Below, in pieces: positions 1 to 6,509 of a stretch of DNA of 24,663 nucleotides; position 1 is the stretch's first letter, and each line of letters begins with the position of its first letter. The notes under the pieces are model-generated. The model was not told where the DNA came from. It did not search any database and saw nothing but the letters and a program-made list of their open reading frames with translations. The stretch is taken from assembly GCA_964436765.1 (NCBI GenBank), contig CAYTEH010000021.1:1-24663 (forward strand), read 5' to 3'. This stretch comes from CAYTEH01 sp964436765 (GTDB taxonomy: Bacteria > Patescibacteriota > Gracilibacteria > Peribacterales > Peribacteraceae). Made by a program: the position numbers and the translations under genes.

Positions 1-4
1 GAAG

Positions 5-30
5 ACGGCGGCTCCGGCCGCCGTTTTTTT
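5..30 (+). terminator. Rho-independent terminator of a gene upstream of the window
   Basis: An 8-bp perfect GC-rich stem (5-12 with 17-24) closes a TCCG tetraloop and runs directly into seven T residues. This is a textbook intrinsic terminator for a plus-strand transcript that enters from outside the window. Confidence 0.85.
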
Positions 31-46
31 GTCCCCTCACCCTCCT

Positions 47-66
47 CTCCCCACTTCGGTGGGGAG
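47..66. repeat. UUCG-capped palindrome
   Basis: An 8-bp perfect inverted repeat (47-54 with 59-66) encloses TTCG, with weaker pairing outside it (TCACC near 36-40 with GGTGA at 68-72). No T-run follows on either strand, so it looks more like a REP-type palindrome than a terminator. Confidence 0.5.
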
Positions 67-84
67 CGGTGATAGAAGAAAAAG

Positions 85-123
85 TAAAAAAGCGGATGCC
101 GGCTTCTGAACACATGAAGCCAG
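85..123 (-). terminator. Probable terminator after the first SLH gene
   Basis: On the minus strand, 18 nt past the SLH stop codon, an 8-bp stem (116-123 with 99-106, one G-T pair) has a 9-nt loop. It is followed after 7 nt by a run of six T (86-91) and further T-rich sequence. Confidence 0.5.
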
Positions 124-140
124 TGGCTGCAAAACTGTTT

Positions 141-1250
141 TCACATTCCCTGCGTCGCACTCAGCTCCGCCTGGTTCTTCTGGAGTGCATTCTTCACCTG
201 CGTCAGCGATTGCTTCTCTGTCGCAGTCAGCGGCCGCGCCTGGGCGTTCAGGAGGATCGCGTTATATTGTTCGATGAGGAGCACGCGCTGGTTTAAGAGC
301 CTGAACATGTTGGGAGAGGTTTCGGCCGTGTAGTTCTTCGCCTGCAAAATCAAATACGCGAGCTGGGTCAGGTAATCGTAGTACTCCTGCTGCATCGTGC
401 CGGCGGAGGGATCGGCGCCCGGGGGCAGCGAGGAGCGTGCGAATGCCGATGACTGCGCGCCGGCAGCCGGTGCCGCCGAGCTGGCGCCCGATTGGACTGG
501 TGCCGACATGGCGGAGCCGGCGCTCGATGCCGACGTCACGGTCGGCGAAGCGCTGCTGCTGGCGCGTGCCGAGCTCGCGGCCCTGGCCGAGAACACCGGC
601 AGGAGCGTGTCATTCAGCGCATCCTCGCGGCAGTCGGGGTACGAGAGGCGCGCGTAGACCCGGAGCAGGATCGTGAGCATTTCCGCGCGGTTGAGGGCCG
701 CTTCCGGCCGCACGGTTCCCTTGCCGTCATCTCCCCGCAGCAGACAATGGCTGCCGGCCACCCGCAGCGGTTCGCTGTACCAGTTGCCCGGGGGCGCGTC
801 GTGGAACTCGGGCGCGTGCGGGAGCGCCGCCAGCCCGAAGGCACGTTCGATCATGGCGGCGGCTTCGGCACGGTTGATGGTGCGCATGGGGCTGGCGTTG
901 CAGATGTCATTGTCCAGGCAGTCGCCATCCCCGAGCAGCCATCCCGCGGCCGCGGCATCCTGCACCATTGCAAAGTGGGGGCTCGTACCGGGGACATCGT
1001 CGAACAGCTGCACCTCGCCGTCCCCTTCCCCCGTCTCGCGCCGGAGACGCACCAGCACACTGACAAGCTCCACGCGCGGCACGAACTCGGCGGGCTTGAG
1101 CTGGTCTCCCGCGCCCAGGTACCCGGCATCGTCGAAACGCTGCACGGCCCGCGCGTACCAGCTGCCAGGCGGCACGTCGCTGTAGGCCGCCGCGGCGAAC
1201 GGGACCAGGATCACAAGGGCGGTGCCGATTGCATGCATGCGTTTCATCAT
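141..1250 (-). CDS. Exported SLH-domain protein with Ser/Ala-rich linker
   Basis: The product is about 369 residues. An N-terminal hydrophobic signal segment (ALVILVPFAAAAYS) is followed by three SLH-like repeats, each with an SDVPPGSWY- or FHDAPPGNWY-type opening and an INRAEAAAMI or LNRAEMLTIL closing motif. A low-complexity Ser/Ala linker of about 70 residues follows, then a predicted helical C-terminal segment of about 90 residues. SLH domains usually bind secondary cell-wall polymer, so a surface role is likely. ATG at 1250 was chosen because it gives the signal peptide a Lys/Arg n-region. ATG at 1238 is an alternative, since a TATGAT box lies 7 nt before it. The longer reading frame back to 1364 overlaps the next gene and lacks a credible signal. 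The partner or exact function is unknown. Confidence 0.8.
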   Translation of the reverse strand: MMKRMHAIGTALVILVPFAAAAYSDVPPGSWYARAVQRFDDAGYLGAGDQLKPAEFVPRVELVSVLVRLRRETGEGDGEVQLFDDVPGTSPHFAMVQDAAAAGWLLGDGDCLDNDICNASPMRTINRAEAAAMIERAFGLAALPHAPEFHDAPPGNWYSEPLRVAGSHCLLRGDDGKGTVRPEAALNRAEMLTILLRVYARLSYPDCREDALNDTLLPVFSARAASSARASSSASPTVTSASSAGSAMSAPVQSGASSAAPAAGAQSSAFARSSLPPGADPSAGTMQQEYYDYLTQLAYLILQAKNYTAETSPNMFRLLNQRVLLIEQYNAILLNAQARPLTATEKQSLTQVKNALQKNQAELSATQGM

Positions 1251-1302
1251 ATGGGGGTCCGAGGATACAGTCGTCCGTCCCGATGGCAAACCGCCCGGCG
1301 GC

Positions 1303-1638
1303 TCAGGCCGTTTTCTTTTTGATGGCCTCCGTCGCGGCGTCTTTTGCCTGCTTCGCCTTGCCAAGCAATCCGCTGAAACCGCGTTTGGCGCTTTCGAACG
1401 TCTGGTCTTTCACCTCCTTCGCGCGCGTGAGCGTCTCTTGCACCTCTTCGCTCCTGACCCACTCGTGCACCGCCTTCCCGATATTCTGGCAGTCGCGTCC
1501 CAGGTATCGGGTAAGAATCTGCACGGTATCATCGGGGCTCTTGGCTTTCGCCAGTTCGCCGCGAAGCTTTTTATTGGAAAGCACGTACCAGGCAGCCGTG
1601 CTGCCGATGGTGGCGGCGAGCATGGAGAATTTGCGCAT
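1303..1638 (-). CDS. YtxH-like small membrane-anchored protein
   Basis: The product is 111 residues. A short N-terminal hydrophobic stretch (LAATIGSTAAWYVL) is followed by a long charged, probably helical or coiled region ending in Lys-rich sequence (EAIKKKTA). This matches the general shape of YtxH/gas-vesicle-like small proteins (one N-terminal membrane segment plus amphipathic helices), but no diagnostic motif is visible, so the family name is tentative. ATG at 1638 is preferred over 1653 because TATACT ends 6 nt before it. The gene ends 52 bp before the SLH gene start on the same strand. Confidence 0.65.
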   Translation of the reverse strand: MRKFSMLAATIGSTAAWYVLSNKKLRGELAKAKSPDDTVQILTRYLGRDCQNIGKAVHEWVRSEEVQETLTRAKEVKDQTFESAKRGFSGLLGKAKQAKDAATEAIKKKTA

Positions 1639-1644
1639 GCCGGC

Positions 1645-1650
1645 AGTATA
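1645..1650 (-). promoter_or_regulatory. -10 box (TATACT) of a leaderless promoter
   Basis: TATACT on the minus strand ends 6 nt before the ATG at 1638, placing the expected transcription start at or beside the start codon. No Shine-Dalgarno sequence is present. Confidence 0.5.
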
Positions 1651-1654
1651 CACC

Positions 1655-1754
1655 NNNNNNNNNNNNNNNNNNNNNNNNNNNNNNNNNNNNNNNNNNNNNN
1701 NNNNNNNNNNNNNNNNNNNNNNNNNNNNNNNNNNNNNNNNNNNNNNNNNNNNNN
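1655..1754. other. Assembly gap (100 N)
   Basis: Exactly 100 Ns, a conventional scaffold gap of unknown true size. Unlike the gap in uvrB, the two flanks share no obvious sequence. It removes the 3' part of the membrane protein starting at 1900. Confidence 0.99.
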
Positions 1755-1900
1755 GCGTAGAGAAGGATCCCCGCCCCGCCCAGCAGAAAGCACCAGTCTT
1801 TGCGCGACTGCACCGCGTGTTTCACGGTCGTATCGGGCAGCGCGGCGCCGATCACGAGTACCAGCGACGCGGCGATGCCCAGCAGGAAGAGAGGAGTCAT
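1755..1900 (-). CDS. Small membrane protein, 3' end lost in gap
   Basis: About 48 residues are readable. They start with a hydrophobic helix (FLLGIAASLVLVIGAAL), then a short polar stretch and a second hydrophobic segment (FLLGGAGILLY) that runs into the gap. A two-helix inner-membrane protein is likely, and the family is not recognisable. ATG at 1900 is preceded by a weak AGGG. The gene is divergent from the SLH gene starting at 2004. Confidence 0.55.
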
Positions 1901-1990
1901 GTCCCTACGCTACTGAACGCGTTTCCGACGTGCTATTGCCATCGTCCAAAATGTGTAACGAAATTGGTAACAAATGCCGGGCTGGTTCGT

Positions 1991-1996
1991 TAGACT
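1991..1996 (+). promoter_or_regulatory. -10 box (TAGACT) of a leaderless promoter
   Basis: TAGACT ends 7 nt before the ATG at 2004, and no Shine-Dalgarno sequence lies between. TTGGTA at 1964-1969 is too far (21 nt) to be a standard -35 element. Confidence 0.45.
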
Positions 1997-2003
1997 AACT
2001 GCT

Positions 2004-3683
2004 ATGCGCACACTCCTTCCCTCTCTTGCCCTTATTTCCATCGCCGCTCCGCTCATCGCGTCGGCGCTCGATTTCTCGCCCCATGGCGGGTATCCCGATG
2101 TGCGTCCCACCACGATGGCTGCGCCGGGCATTTACCTGCTCACCAACGAAGGCGTCATCGACGGGTATCCCGACGGACTCTTCCGTCCCAACCAAACCGT
2201 GAACCGCGCCGAGTTCCTGAAGATAGCCGCGGGTGCCGTCCCGGGCGATCTGTGGGACGATCTCGATATCACGTCCTATCCGCGCAGGGCTTGCTTCCCC
2301 GATGTTCCTGCCGCTGCGTGGTTCAACCAGTATGTGTGCTGGGCGAAGGCACAGGGCATTATCGAGGGCAATCCCGACGGGTTGTTTCATCCCGAGCGCA
2401 CGGTGAACCTGGCCGAGGGGGTCAAAATGACGGTGAACCTCTGGAAACTCGAACTGCCGGTATTCGCCAAGGCTCCCGATCATTGGTACGAACCGTACAT
2501 GATTGCGGGCCGCGATTCGGGACTTCTCGTGAACGATCTGGGCAGCCCCGAGCACCCGCTCTCCCGCGCCGACTCCGCCCGCATCGTGGGCGCGTTCCTC
2601 GCATGGTCAGAGGGTGAACTCGACGCGTTCCGCGCCGCCGAACGCGGCCAGCCGGTGAAGTCCTCCTCCAGCTCGTCCCGGAGCTTCTCGTCCGCAGCGT
2701 CCACGTCCTCCGCGTCTTCGATGTCGTCCAGCCCGCAGACTTCGAGCAGTTCGTCTGCTTCCTCCGTCAGGGCCGTCGACCTGCCAGCCCGCAGCCACTT
2801 CCTGATGCTTGGTGAGCGCAGCCCGGCCATCGCCGGTATCACGGTGTTTCCCGAACACGAGGCGGTGCTGATGCGCGGCGCCACGGTCACGCTCGAGCGC
2901 AGCATCGACTCCATCGATTCCATGTTCGTTCTCGACGAGAATGGCGTCGAGCTCGGACGCCTCACGCTCGATATATTCGACAGCACGGATAAAACCTGGA
3001 AAGGAACGTTCCCCATCGAGGGCGCGTACCGCATCCCGCGCAGGGAGGAGCGGATGTTCGCCATCGAAGTGCGCATGAAGGAGCGCAATGCCGGCGGCGG
3101 GTCCGACGAGCTCGTGCAGGTGGATGAGATAGAGATAAGCGCACAGGGCGAGGACAGCGGCACGATGTACACAACGCATTCCAATACCATCGTTTTCCCC
3201 AAGCATCAGACGGCCCAGGCGCGCCTCACCTCGGTGCGGAACGCGCTGTCCGCGACCGACTCGCTCCCCGTGGGCACGCGGCAGCTGGTGGGAGGGTTCA
3301 CGTTCGAAGGCACCCACATTGCCGGCGCGTCGCTTGCGCTCACGGAGCTGGAGTTCCAGGTGAGCAAGTCCGCGGGCGTCACCGTGAGCAACTTCGTCCT
3401 CGGTGCGGCCGATACGTCTTTCACGGCGTCGTGTTCCAGTACGGGTGACACGGTCGGTTGCATTGTCCCTTCCGAGCTCGGCGTCATCGCCTCGGACCCG
3501 CGTACGTTGCGTCTCTTCGCCGATGTGTCGGTGACCGGCGCCAGCGGCTACTCGCTGCAGATCAGCCTGAACCAGCCGGGCAACCCCAACGAAATCGGGG
3601 CCATCCGCTGGAGCGACGGCAGTGGTACGTTCAACTGGACGGAGTTCAGCGCGCCGATCGCGCGGAGTACGAAATTTCAATAG
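2004..3683 (+). CDS. Exported SLH-domain surface protein
   Basis: The product is 559 residues. A signal peptide (MRTLLPSLALISIAAPLIA) leads into three SLH repeats over roughly residues 30-215, containing GYPDGLFRPNQTVNRAEFLK, GNPDGLFHPERTVNLAEGVK and a weaker third copy. A Ser-rich linker of about 40 residues follows, then about 300 residues of likely beta-rich extracellular domain without a recognised family. ATG at 2004 gives a clean signal peptide and fits the -10 box at 1991, whereas the longer frame from 1974 would put charged residues ahead of it. It is probably a cell-surface protein anchored through its SLH repeats. Its TAG stop is the first triplet of a heptamer array. Confidence 0.88.
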   Translation: MRTLLPSLALISIAAPLIASALDFSPHGGYPDVRPTTMAAPGIYLLTNEGVIDGYPDGLFRPNQTVNRAEFLKIAAGAVPGDLWDDLDITSYPRRACFPDVPAAAWFNQYVCWAKAQGIIEGNPDGLFHPERTVNLAEGVKMTVNLWKLELPVFAKAPDHWYEPYMIAGRDSGLLVNDLGSPEHPLSRADSARIVGAFLAWSEGELDAFRAAERGQPVKSSSSSSRSFSSAASTSSASSMSSSPQTSSSSSASSVRAVDLPARSHFLMLGERSPAIAGITVFPEHEAVLMRGATVTLERSIDSIDSMFVLDENGVELGRLTLDIFDSTDKTWKGTFPIEGAYRIPRREERMFAIEVRMKERNAGGGSDELVQVDEIEISAQGEDSGTMYTTHSNTIVFPKHQTAQARLTSVRNALSATDSLPVGTRQLVGGFTFEGTHIAGASLALTELEFQVSKSAGVTVSNFVLGAADTSFTASCSSTGDTVGCIVPSELGVIASDPRTLRLFADVSVTGASGYSLQISLNQPGNPNEIGAIRWSDGSGTFNWTEFSAPIARSTKFQ

Positions 3684-3763
3684 TTTTTAGTTCTTAGTTA
3701 TTGGTTATTAGTTGCTGGTAATACTGAAAAACCAGCAACTAATAACTATGAACTAAAAACCAG
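3681..3763. repeat. Inverted heptamer arrays forming a hairpin between convergent genes
   Basis: The left arm (3681-3722) is six consecutive 7-nt units of consensus T[A/G]GTTNN. The right arm (3728-3762) is five units of the same type in inverted orientation (NNAAC[T/C]A). The arms pair over about 30 nt, except that the left arm has an extra unit. The array fills the whole space between the SLH stop (its first TAG) and the pyrF stop at 3764-3766. It can act as a bidirectional terminator. It belongs to the micro-repeat family described in the findings. Confidence 0.85.
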
Positions 3764-4609
3764 TCAGACAGCCAAGACTGCTTTCAATTCTCCCGCCATC
3801 TTCGTCGCCGCTTTCGCGGCCGCCTCCTTCCAGTCCTTGCCCTTCGACGCGTAAATGATGCTGCGCGCGGCCGGCACGATCGCACCCGTGCCGTCGCCGA
3901 TGAAGCCGTGCTTCACATCTGCCGCCGTGCCGCCCTGCGCGCCGTAGCCGGGGATCAAAAACGGCACGTGGGGCATCAGGGTCCTCAAGTACTTCATCTC
4001 CTCCGGGTACGTGGCGCCCACCACCGCGCCGATGCACGACAGGTTCGTCTTGGGCCCGAGCGCCTGCGTCGCCCAGCTTTCCACGAGCTGCGCCAGGTGC
4101 TCGTGCACCACTTCGTCGCCGATGGGCAGATCCTGGATCTCTCCCGAGCTCGGGTTGCTCGTCTTTACCAGCACATAGATGCCCTTATTGTTCTTGATCG
4201 CCCGCACGATGAAGGGCTTGATGCCGTCGCTGCCCAGGTACGGTGACACGGTCAGCGCATCGATGGGGCTGTCCTCGTACAGGTAGGCCTCCGCATATGC
4301 GTCGCACGTGCTGCCGATATCGTTGCGTTTGCCGTCGGCGATCACCATCAGCCCCTGTTCTTTCGCGTACGCACACACTTCCCAGAACACCTTCATCCCC
4401 TGCCAGCCGAGTATTTCGAAATACGCCAGCTGGGGCTTCACCGAGCTGGCGATGTCTTTGGTCGCATCAATGATACCCACGCAGAATTCCTTCACACCGT
4501 CCTCATCCTTTGCGATGCCATCGGGCAATTTGCCGAGTTCGGGATCGAGCCCCACGCACACGGGCGAGGAAGTTTTGACTTTGGCGGTGAGGGCGTCGGC
4601 GAAGTGCAT
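3764..4609 (-). CDS. pyrF: Orotidine 5'-phosphate decarboxylase (type 2)
   Basis: The product is 281 residues and decarboxylates OMP to UMP, the last step of pyrimidine synthesis. Visible motifs are VGLDPEL near the N-terminus, KPQLAYFE, the catalytic D-x-K-R-x-D segment DGKRNDIGST, VSPYLGSDG, VLVKTSNPSS, VGATYPEE and the phosphate-binding FLIPGYGAQGG. Length and motif order fit the longer group-2 PyrF found in mycobacteria and many other bacteria. ATG at 4609 was chosen because homologues begin close to MHFADAL. The extension to 4717 is translated repeat and palindrome sequence. A TATACT box lies 38 nt upstream, next to a hexamer array. No other pyrimidine gene is adjacent. Confidence 0.95.
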   Translation of the reverse strand: MHFADALTAKVKTSSPVCVGLDPELGKLPDGIAKDEDGVKEFCVGIIDATKDIASSVKPQLAYFEILGWQGMKVFWEVCAYAKEQGLMVIADGKRNDIGSTCDAYAEAYLYEDSPIDALTVSPYLGSDGIKPFIVRAIKNNKGIYVLVKTSNPSSGEIQDLPIGDEVVHEHLAQLVESWATQALGPKTNLSCIGAVVGATYPEEMKYLRTLMPHVPFLIPGYGAQGGTAADVKHGFIGDGTGAIVPAARSIIYASKGKDWKEAAAKAATKMAGELKAVLAV

Positions 4610-4619
4610 AATTCCGAGG

Positions 4620-4636
4620 GCGGGCTTTCTGCCCGC
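4620..4636. repeat. REP-like palindrome with TTTCT loop in pyrF leader
   Basis: A 6-bp perfect stem (GCGGGC/GCCCGC) has a TTTCT loop, 11 nt upstream of the pyrF start codon. The same loop, read on one strand or the other, occurs in palindromes at 21979 and 22493, so it is a dispersed element rather than a gene-specific structure. Confidence 0.65.
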
Positions 4637-4647
4637 GTGTCGGGACG

Positions 4648-4680
4648 AGTATAGGGCTAGGATTAGGGCTAGGGCTAGGT
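4648..4680. repeat. Single hexamer array (TTAGGG-like) abutting a TATACT box
   Basis: Five 6-nt units from 4651 to 4680 follow [A/C/T]TAGG[G/A/T]. The bases just before them, 4648-4653, read TATACT on the minus strand and form a plausible -10 box for pyrF. The 21 bp at 4648-4668 match 6081-6101 at all but two positions, although the surrounding genes are unrelated. No inverted partner arm is present here. Confidence 0.75.
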
Positions 4681-4699
4681 GGATATATAAGGCATGGTT

Positions 4700-4733
4700 G
4701 CCAGCCCTCTTCCGCAAGGGGAAGAAGGCCGGC
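4700..4733 (-). terminator. Long hairpin after the STAS gene
   Basis: A stem of about 14 bp (4700-4713 with 4720-4733, including a few G-T pairs on the minus strand) has a 6-nt loop, 9 nt past the STAS stop codon. No T-run follows, so it may be a REP-like palindrome that stabilises the 3' end rather than a true terminator. Confidence 0.45.
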
Positions 4734-4742
4734 GCTGCAGCA

Positions 4743-5102
4743 TCATCTCGCCTCGTTTAAAAGGGCAATTCCTTCATGCCGACTGTCGGCCAGTCTGAAA
4801 TATTTGTCGAGCCGATTCTCTTTCATCCATGAGCGGATTGTCGGTGACAAGCATGCCAACACGAGACGCTCAGGCCCGATCTGCTGCTGGAGCGTCACAA
4901 GCTTTTGAAGGAAAGCGCTGAAAAACCTGTCCACCTTACCAAAGTCCAGCAGGATCTTTTTCGGAGGGATGGTTCGTGCGAGGGTGAACAGGTTTTCTCC
5001 GATGCGTTGGACGTTTTGTTCGTCCTCGATCGTTTGGTCGAGGAGGGTAACGACGGCGACACCGTCGATTTCTTCGACCTTCATCCGGGACTTGTCAGCC
5101 AT
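4743..5102 (-). CDS. STAS-domain protein (anti-sigma-factor antagonist-like)
   Basis: The product is 119 residues, the size of a single STAS domain. It has an opening strand (VAVVTLLD), a middle strand (KKILLDFGKVDRFFSAFLQK) whose Ser sits where SpoIIAA-type proteins are phosphorylated, and a closing helix region. STAS proteins usually bind an anti-sigma kinase or a transporter, but no kinase, phosphatase or sigma gene is adjacent. It is therefore an orphan whose partner would be elsewhere. It has the only strong Shine-Dalgarno sequence in the window and a recognisable sigma-70 promoter, so it is probably expressed from a longer leader than its neighbours. Confidence 0.82.
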   Translation of the reverse strand: MADKSRMKVEEIDGVAVVTLLDQTIEDEQNVQRIGENLFTLARTIPPKKILLDFGKVDRFFSAFLQKLVTLQQQIGPERLVLACLSPTIRSWMKENRLDKYFRLADSRHEGIALLNEAR

Positions 5103-5107
5103 GGGAA

Positions 5108-5113
5108 CTCCTT
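5108..5113 (-). promoter_or_regulatory. Shine-Dalgarno of the STAS gene
   Basis: AAGGAG on the minus strand sits 5 nt before the ATG at 5102. It is notable because almost no other gene here has one. Confidence 0.85.
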
Positions 5114-5169
5114 TTAACTGAAGGGGTGAAACGATGCAGTAAAAGAGCAGAACGTCTGCTCCATGCTGT

Positions 5170-5196
5170 TTTATACCCGATGAAACGCCATGTCAA
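5170..5196 (-). promoter_or_regulatory. Sigma-70-type promoter of the STAS gene
   Basis: On the minus strand a perfect TTGACA (5196-5191) is separated by 15 nt from TATAAA (5175-5170). The spacing is slightly short. The predicted transcript has a leader of about 60 nt containing the Shine-Dalgarno sequence. Confidence 0.65.
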
Positions 5197-5214
5197 TTTT
5201 ACTGTACAAATCTC

Positions 5215-6072
5215 TCACAGAGACGAATCATTAGGCAGCGATTCATCCAGCATTTGCGCGTTTGCGGGCACCTGAACGGCCACGGGCGTGGAACGCAGGT
5301 TCACGTCGCCCTGGACGACGAGCGATGTTTTGCGTTCCTTGTATCCGGCGTAGAACTTGATGCCGCGTAGTGCATCCTCTTTGTCGGTTATGACCTTCAC
5401 GTGGAACTGCGTGCGCGCGAAGATTTTGCGGAGCTCGGCGATGTCGCTGCTTGTGATGGTCTCGCTTTCGAGCTCCGGATACGTGGATTCGAGCGTCGTC
5501 AGTACCTTCCGTAATTCTGCGGCCGCGTTGCGCTTCAGCTTGATGGAGTACACCGAGCCGTCGGCTGTCGAAACACGGTCCATGCGGAGGATCGCGTCCA
5601 TCACGCGTATGGCGATCTCTTTGCCCTGATCATCGGTGATGCCGATGGCTTCCTCGCCCTGCTCCTGCAGGTCATCCAGCGGCATCGCGTACCACTGGCG
5701 GCTGTGGACGCTCCCGGCGTACATCTCCAGTTCCTCCGCGGCGCTCCCTTCCAGGCTTTCCAGGAGGAAATAGAGGATCTGGTCCTTCACGCGCGCGCGG
5801 ACTTTCATGCGCGCCTGGCCGCCCTCGAGCGCGACGTCCGCCGTCGCTCTCATGTCCAGCGTCGCATCGTCGATCTTCTTGCCCTGCGCGGACCCTTTCA
5901 TCCACACCGAGGCGTACATGTCCTCGTAGCTGCCGTGCGCTTCGTATGCGAAGTCCACCGGCTTGCCGGCCAGGGAGGCGGCCATCAGTAACTCGCTGGG
6001 TGACGAGTAATAGGCGAAGACCGCGGTTGGGATGGCGAGGATTGCAAGGAGGGAGAGGAGGGGTTTGCGCAT
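5215..6072 (-). CDS. Secreted protein of unknown function
   Basis: The product is 285 residues with a clear signal peptide (MRKPLLSLLAILAIPTAVFA). The mature part alternates charged and hydrophobic residues in a beta-rich pattern. It has a central segment, IKLKRNAAAELRKVLTTLE, and near the end GDVNLRSTPVAVQVPANA. The general look recalls LolA/LppX-type lipid-carrier folds, but no signature motif proves this, so treat it as an inference. TATACT/TACTAT boxes end 8 and 6 nt before the ATG at 6072, and the TTAGGG array of the neighbouring element begins inside this box. Confidence 0.7.
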   Translation of the reverse strand: MRKPLLSLLAILAIPTAVFAYYSSPSELLMAASLAGKPVDFAYEAHGSYEDMYASVWMKGSAQGKKIDDATLDMRATADVALEGGQARMKVRARVKDQILYFLLESLEGSAAEELEMYAGSVHSRQWYAMPLDDLQEQGEEAIGITDDQGKEIAIRVMDAILRMDRVSTADGSVYSIKLKRNAAAELRKVLTTLESTYPELESETITSSDIAELRKIFARTQFHVKVITDKEDALRGIKFYAGYKERKTSLVVQGDVNLRSTPVAVQVPANAQMLDESLPNDSSL

Positions 6073-6078
6073 AGGGCG

Positions 6079-6086
6079 ATAGTATA
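6079..6086 (-). promoter_or_regulatory. -10 box (TATACT/TACTAT) at the edge of the TTAGGG array
   Basis: On the minus strand the hexamers TATACT (6086-6081) and TACTAT (6084-6079) overlap and end 8 and 6 nt before the start codon at 6072. The box merges into the first unit of the hexamer array at 6084. Confidence 0.45.
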
Positions 6087-6119
6087 GGGTTAGGGTTAGG
6101 GCTAGGGTTAGGGCTAGGG
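6084..6119. repeat. Hexamer array, left arm
   Basis: Six contiguous units of [A/T/C]TAGGG on the plus strand. The inverted counterpart is at 6486-6509. Confidence 0.9.
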
Positions 6120-6464
6120 CCGGAATCTTTCTATAAGTCCGGTCAGCAGTCGTCCCACTTCTTCGGAAAGCTCAAGTGCTTTCTTTGAAGAAGATTCGGG
6201 AAGTCTGCCAACGGCGACTGCGATAAGAATCAATGCCCGGGTTTCGGAACATTCGCCTCGTGAAATAGTATATTTATGAGCCTTATCAGCGTCCGTGGAT
6301 CTGCTGAAACCTTCGGCAAGATTTGCGAGAATGCTCGCTGCCGCTTTTCGCAATTGAGATGTAAGTGCAAATTGCTCAGACCGTGGAAATGCCTCAGTGA
6401 TTTTGTACACTTCTTTTACCAATTCCATGCCTTTTTGCCATGCTTTCAGGTCGGTGAATTTCAT
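6114..6464 (-). CDS. Four-helix-bundle protein (23S rRNA IVS/S23 family)
   Basis: The product is 116 residues and belongs to the four-helix-bundle family of proteins encoded in 23S rRNA intervening sequences, which is also related to the Avd protein of diversity-generating retroelements. Diagnostic features are the opening FTDLKAWQKGMELVKEVY, the central QLRKAAASILANLAEGFSRS and the later ETRALILIAVAVGRL helix. Known relatives form oligomers that bind nucleic acid, but the function of solitary copies is unknown. ATG at 6464 matches the family start, and the longer frame from 6578 overlaps comM. The last residues and the TAG stop are encoded by the hexamer arm. No Shine-Dalgarno or obvious -10 box is seen. 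Confidence 0.92.
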   Translation of the reverse strand: MKFTDLKAWQKGMELVKEVYKITEAFPRSEQFALTSQLRKAAASILANLAEGFSRSTDADKAHKYTISRGECSETRALILIAVAVGRLPESSSKKALELSEEVGRLLTGLIERFRP

Positions 6465-6485
6465 ATGATCGTGATGAAAAAAATT

Positions 6486-6509
6486 CCTAACCCCAACCCT
6501 AACCCTACG
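6486..6509. repeat. Hexamer array, right (inverted) arm
   Basis: Four contiguous units of CC[T/C]A[A/C][C/G], the reverse complement of the 6084-6119 units. The comM stop codon (6505-6507) is formed inside the last unit. Confidence 0.88.

Larger units (their letters stand above)
6084..6509 (-). mobile_element. Four-helix-bundle element with inverted TTAGGG-type arms
   Basis: This unit of about 426 bp consists of a hexamer arm (6084-6119), a four-helix-bundle ORF and the inverted hexamer arm (6486-6509). The ORF starts 21 nt inside one arm and its TAG stop lies within the other. The left edge touches the -10 box of the gene starting at 6072, and the right edge contains the comM stop codon. 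The architecture (inverted arms plus this protein) resembles 23S rRNA intervening sequences, but it lies between protein genes. Mobility is inferred, not shown. Confidence 0.6.

Noticed and set aside
492..1322. Plus-strand frame opposite the first SLH gene
   Set aside because: It is very Arg/His-rich, as expected for an antisense frame of a GC-rich gene. The minus frame has a signal peptide and SLH motifs.
3681..3763. CRISPR array
   Set aside because: The repeats are 6-8 nt long and contiguous with no unique spacers, and no cas genes are present anywhere in the window.
6084..6509. Eukaryotic telomere (TTAGGG) contamination
   Set aside because: The arrays are only four to six degenerate units, include CTAGGG and CCCAAC variants, are embedded between bacterial genes, and are mirrored by arrays with unrelated units at other loci.
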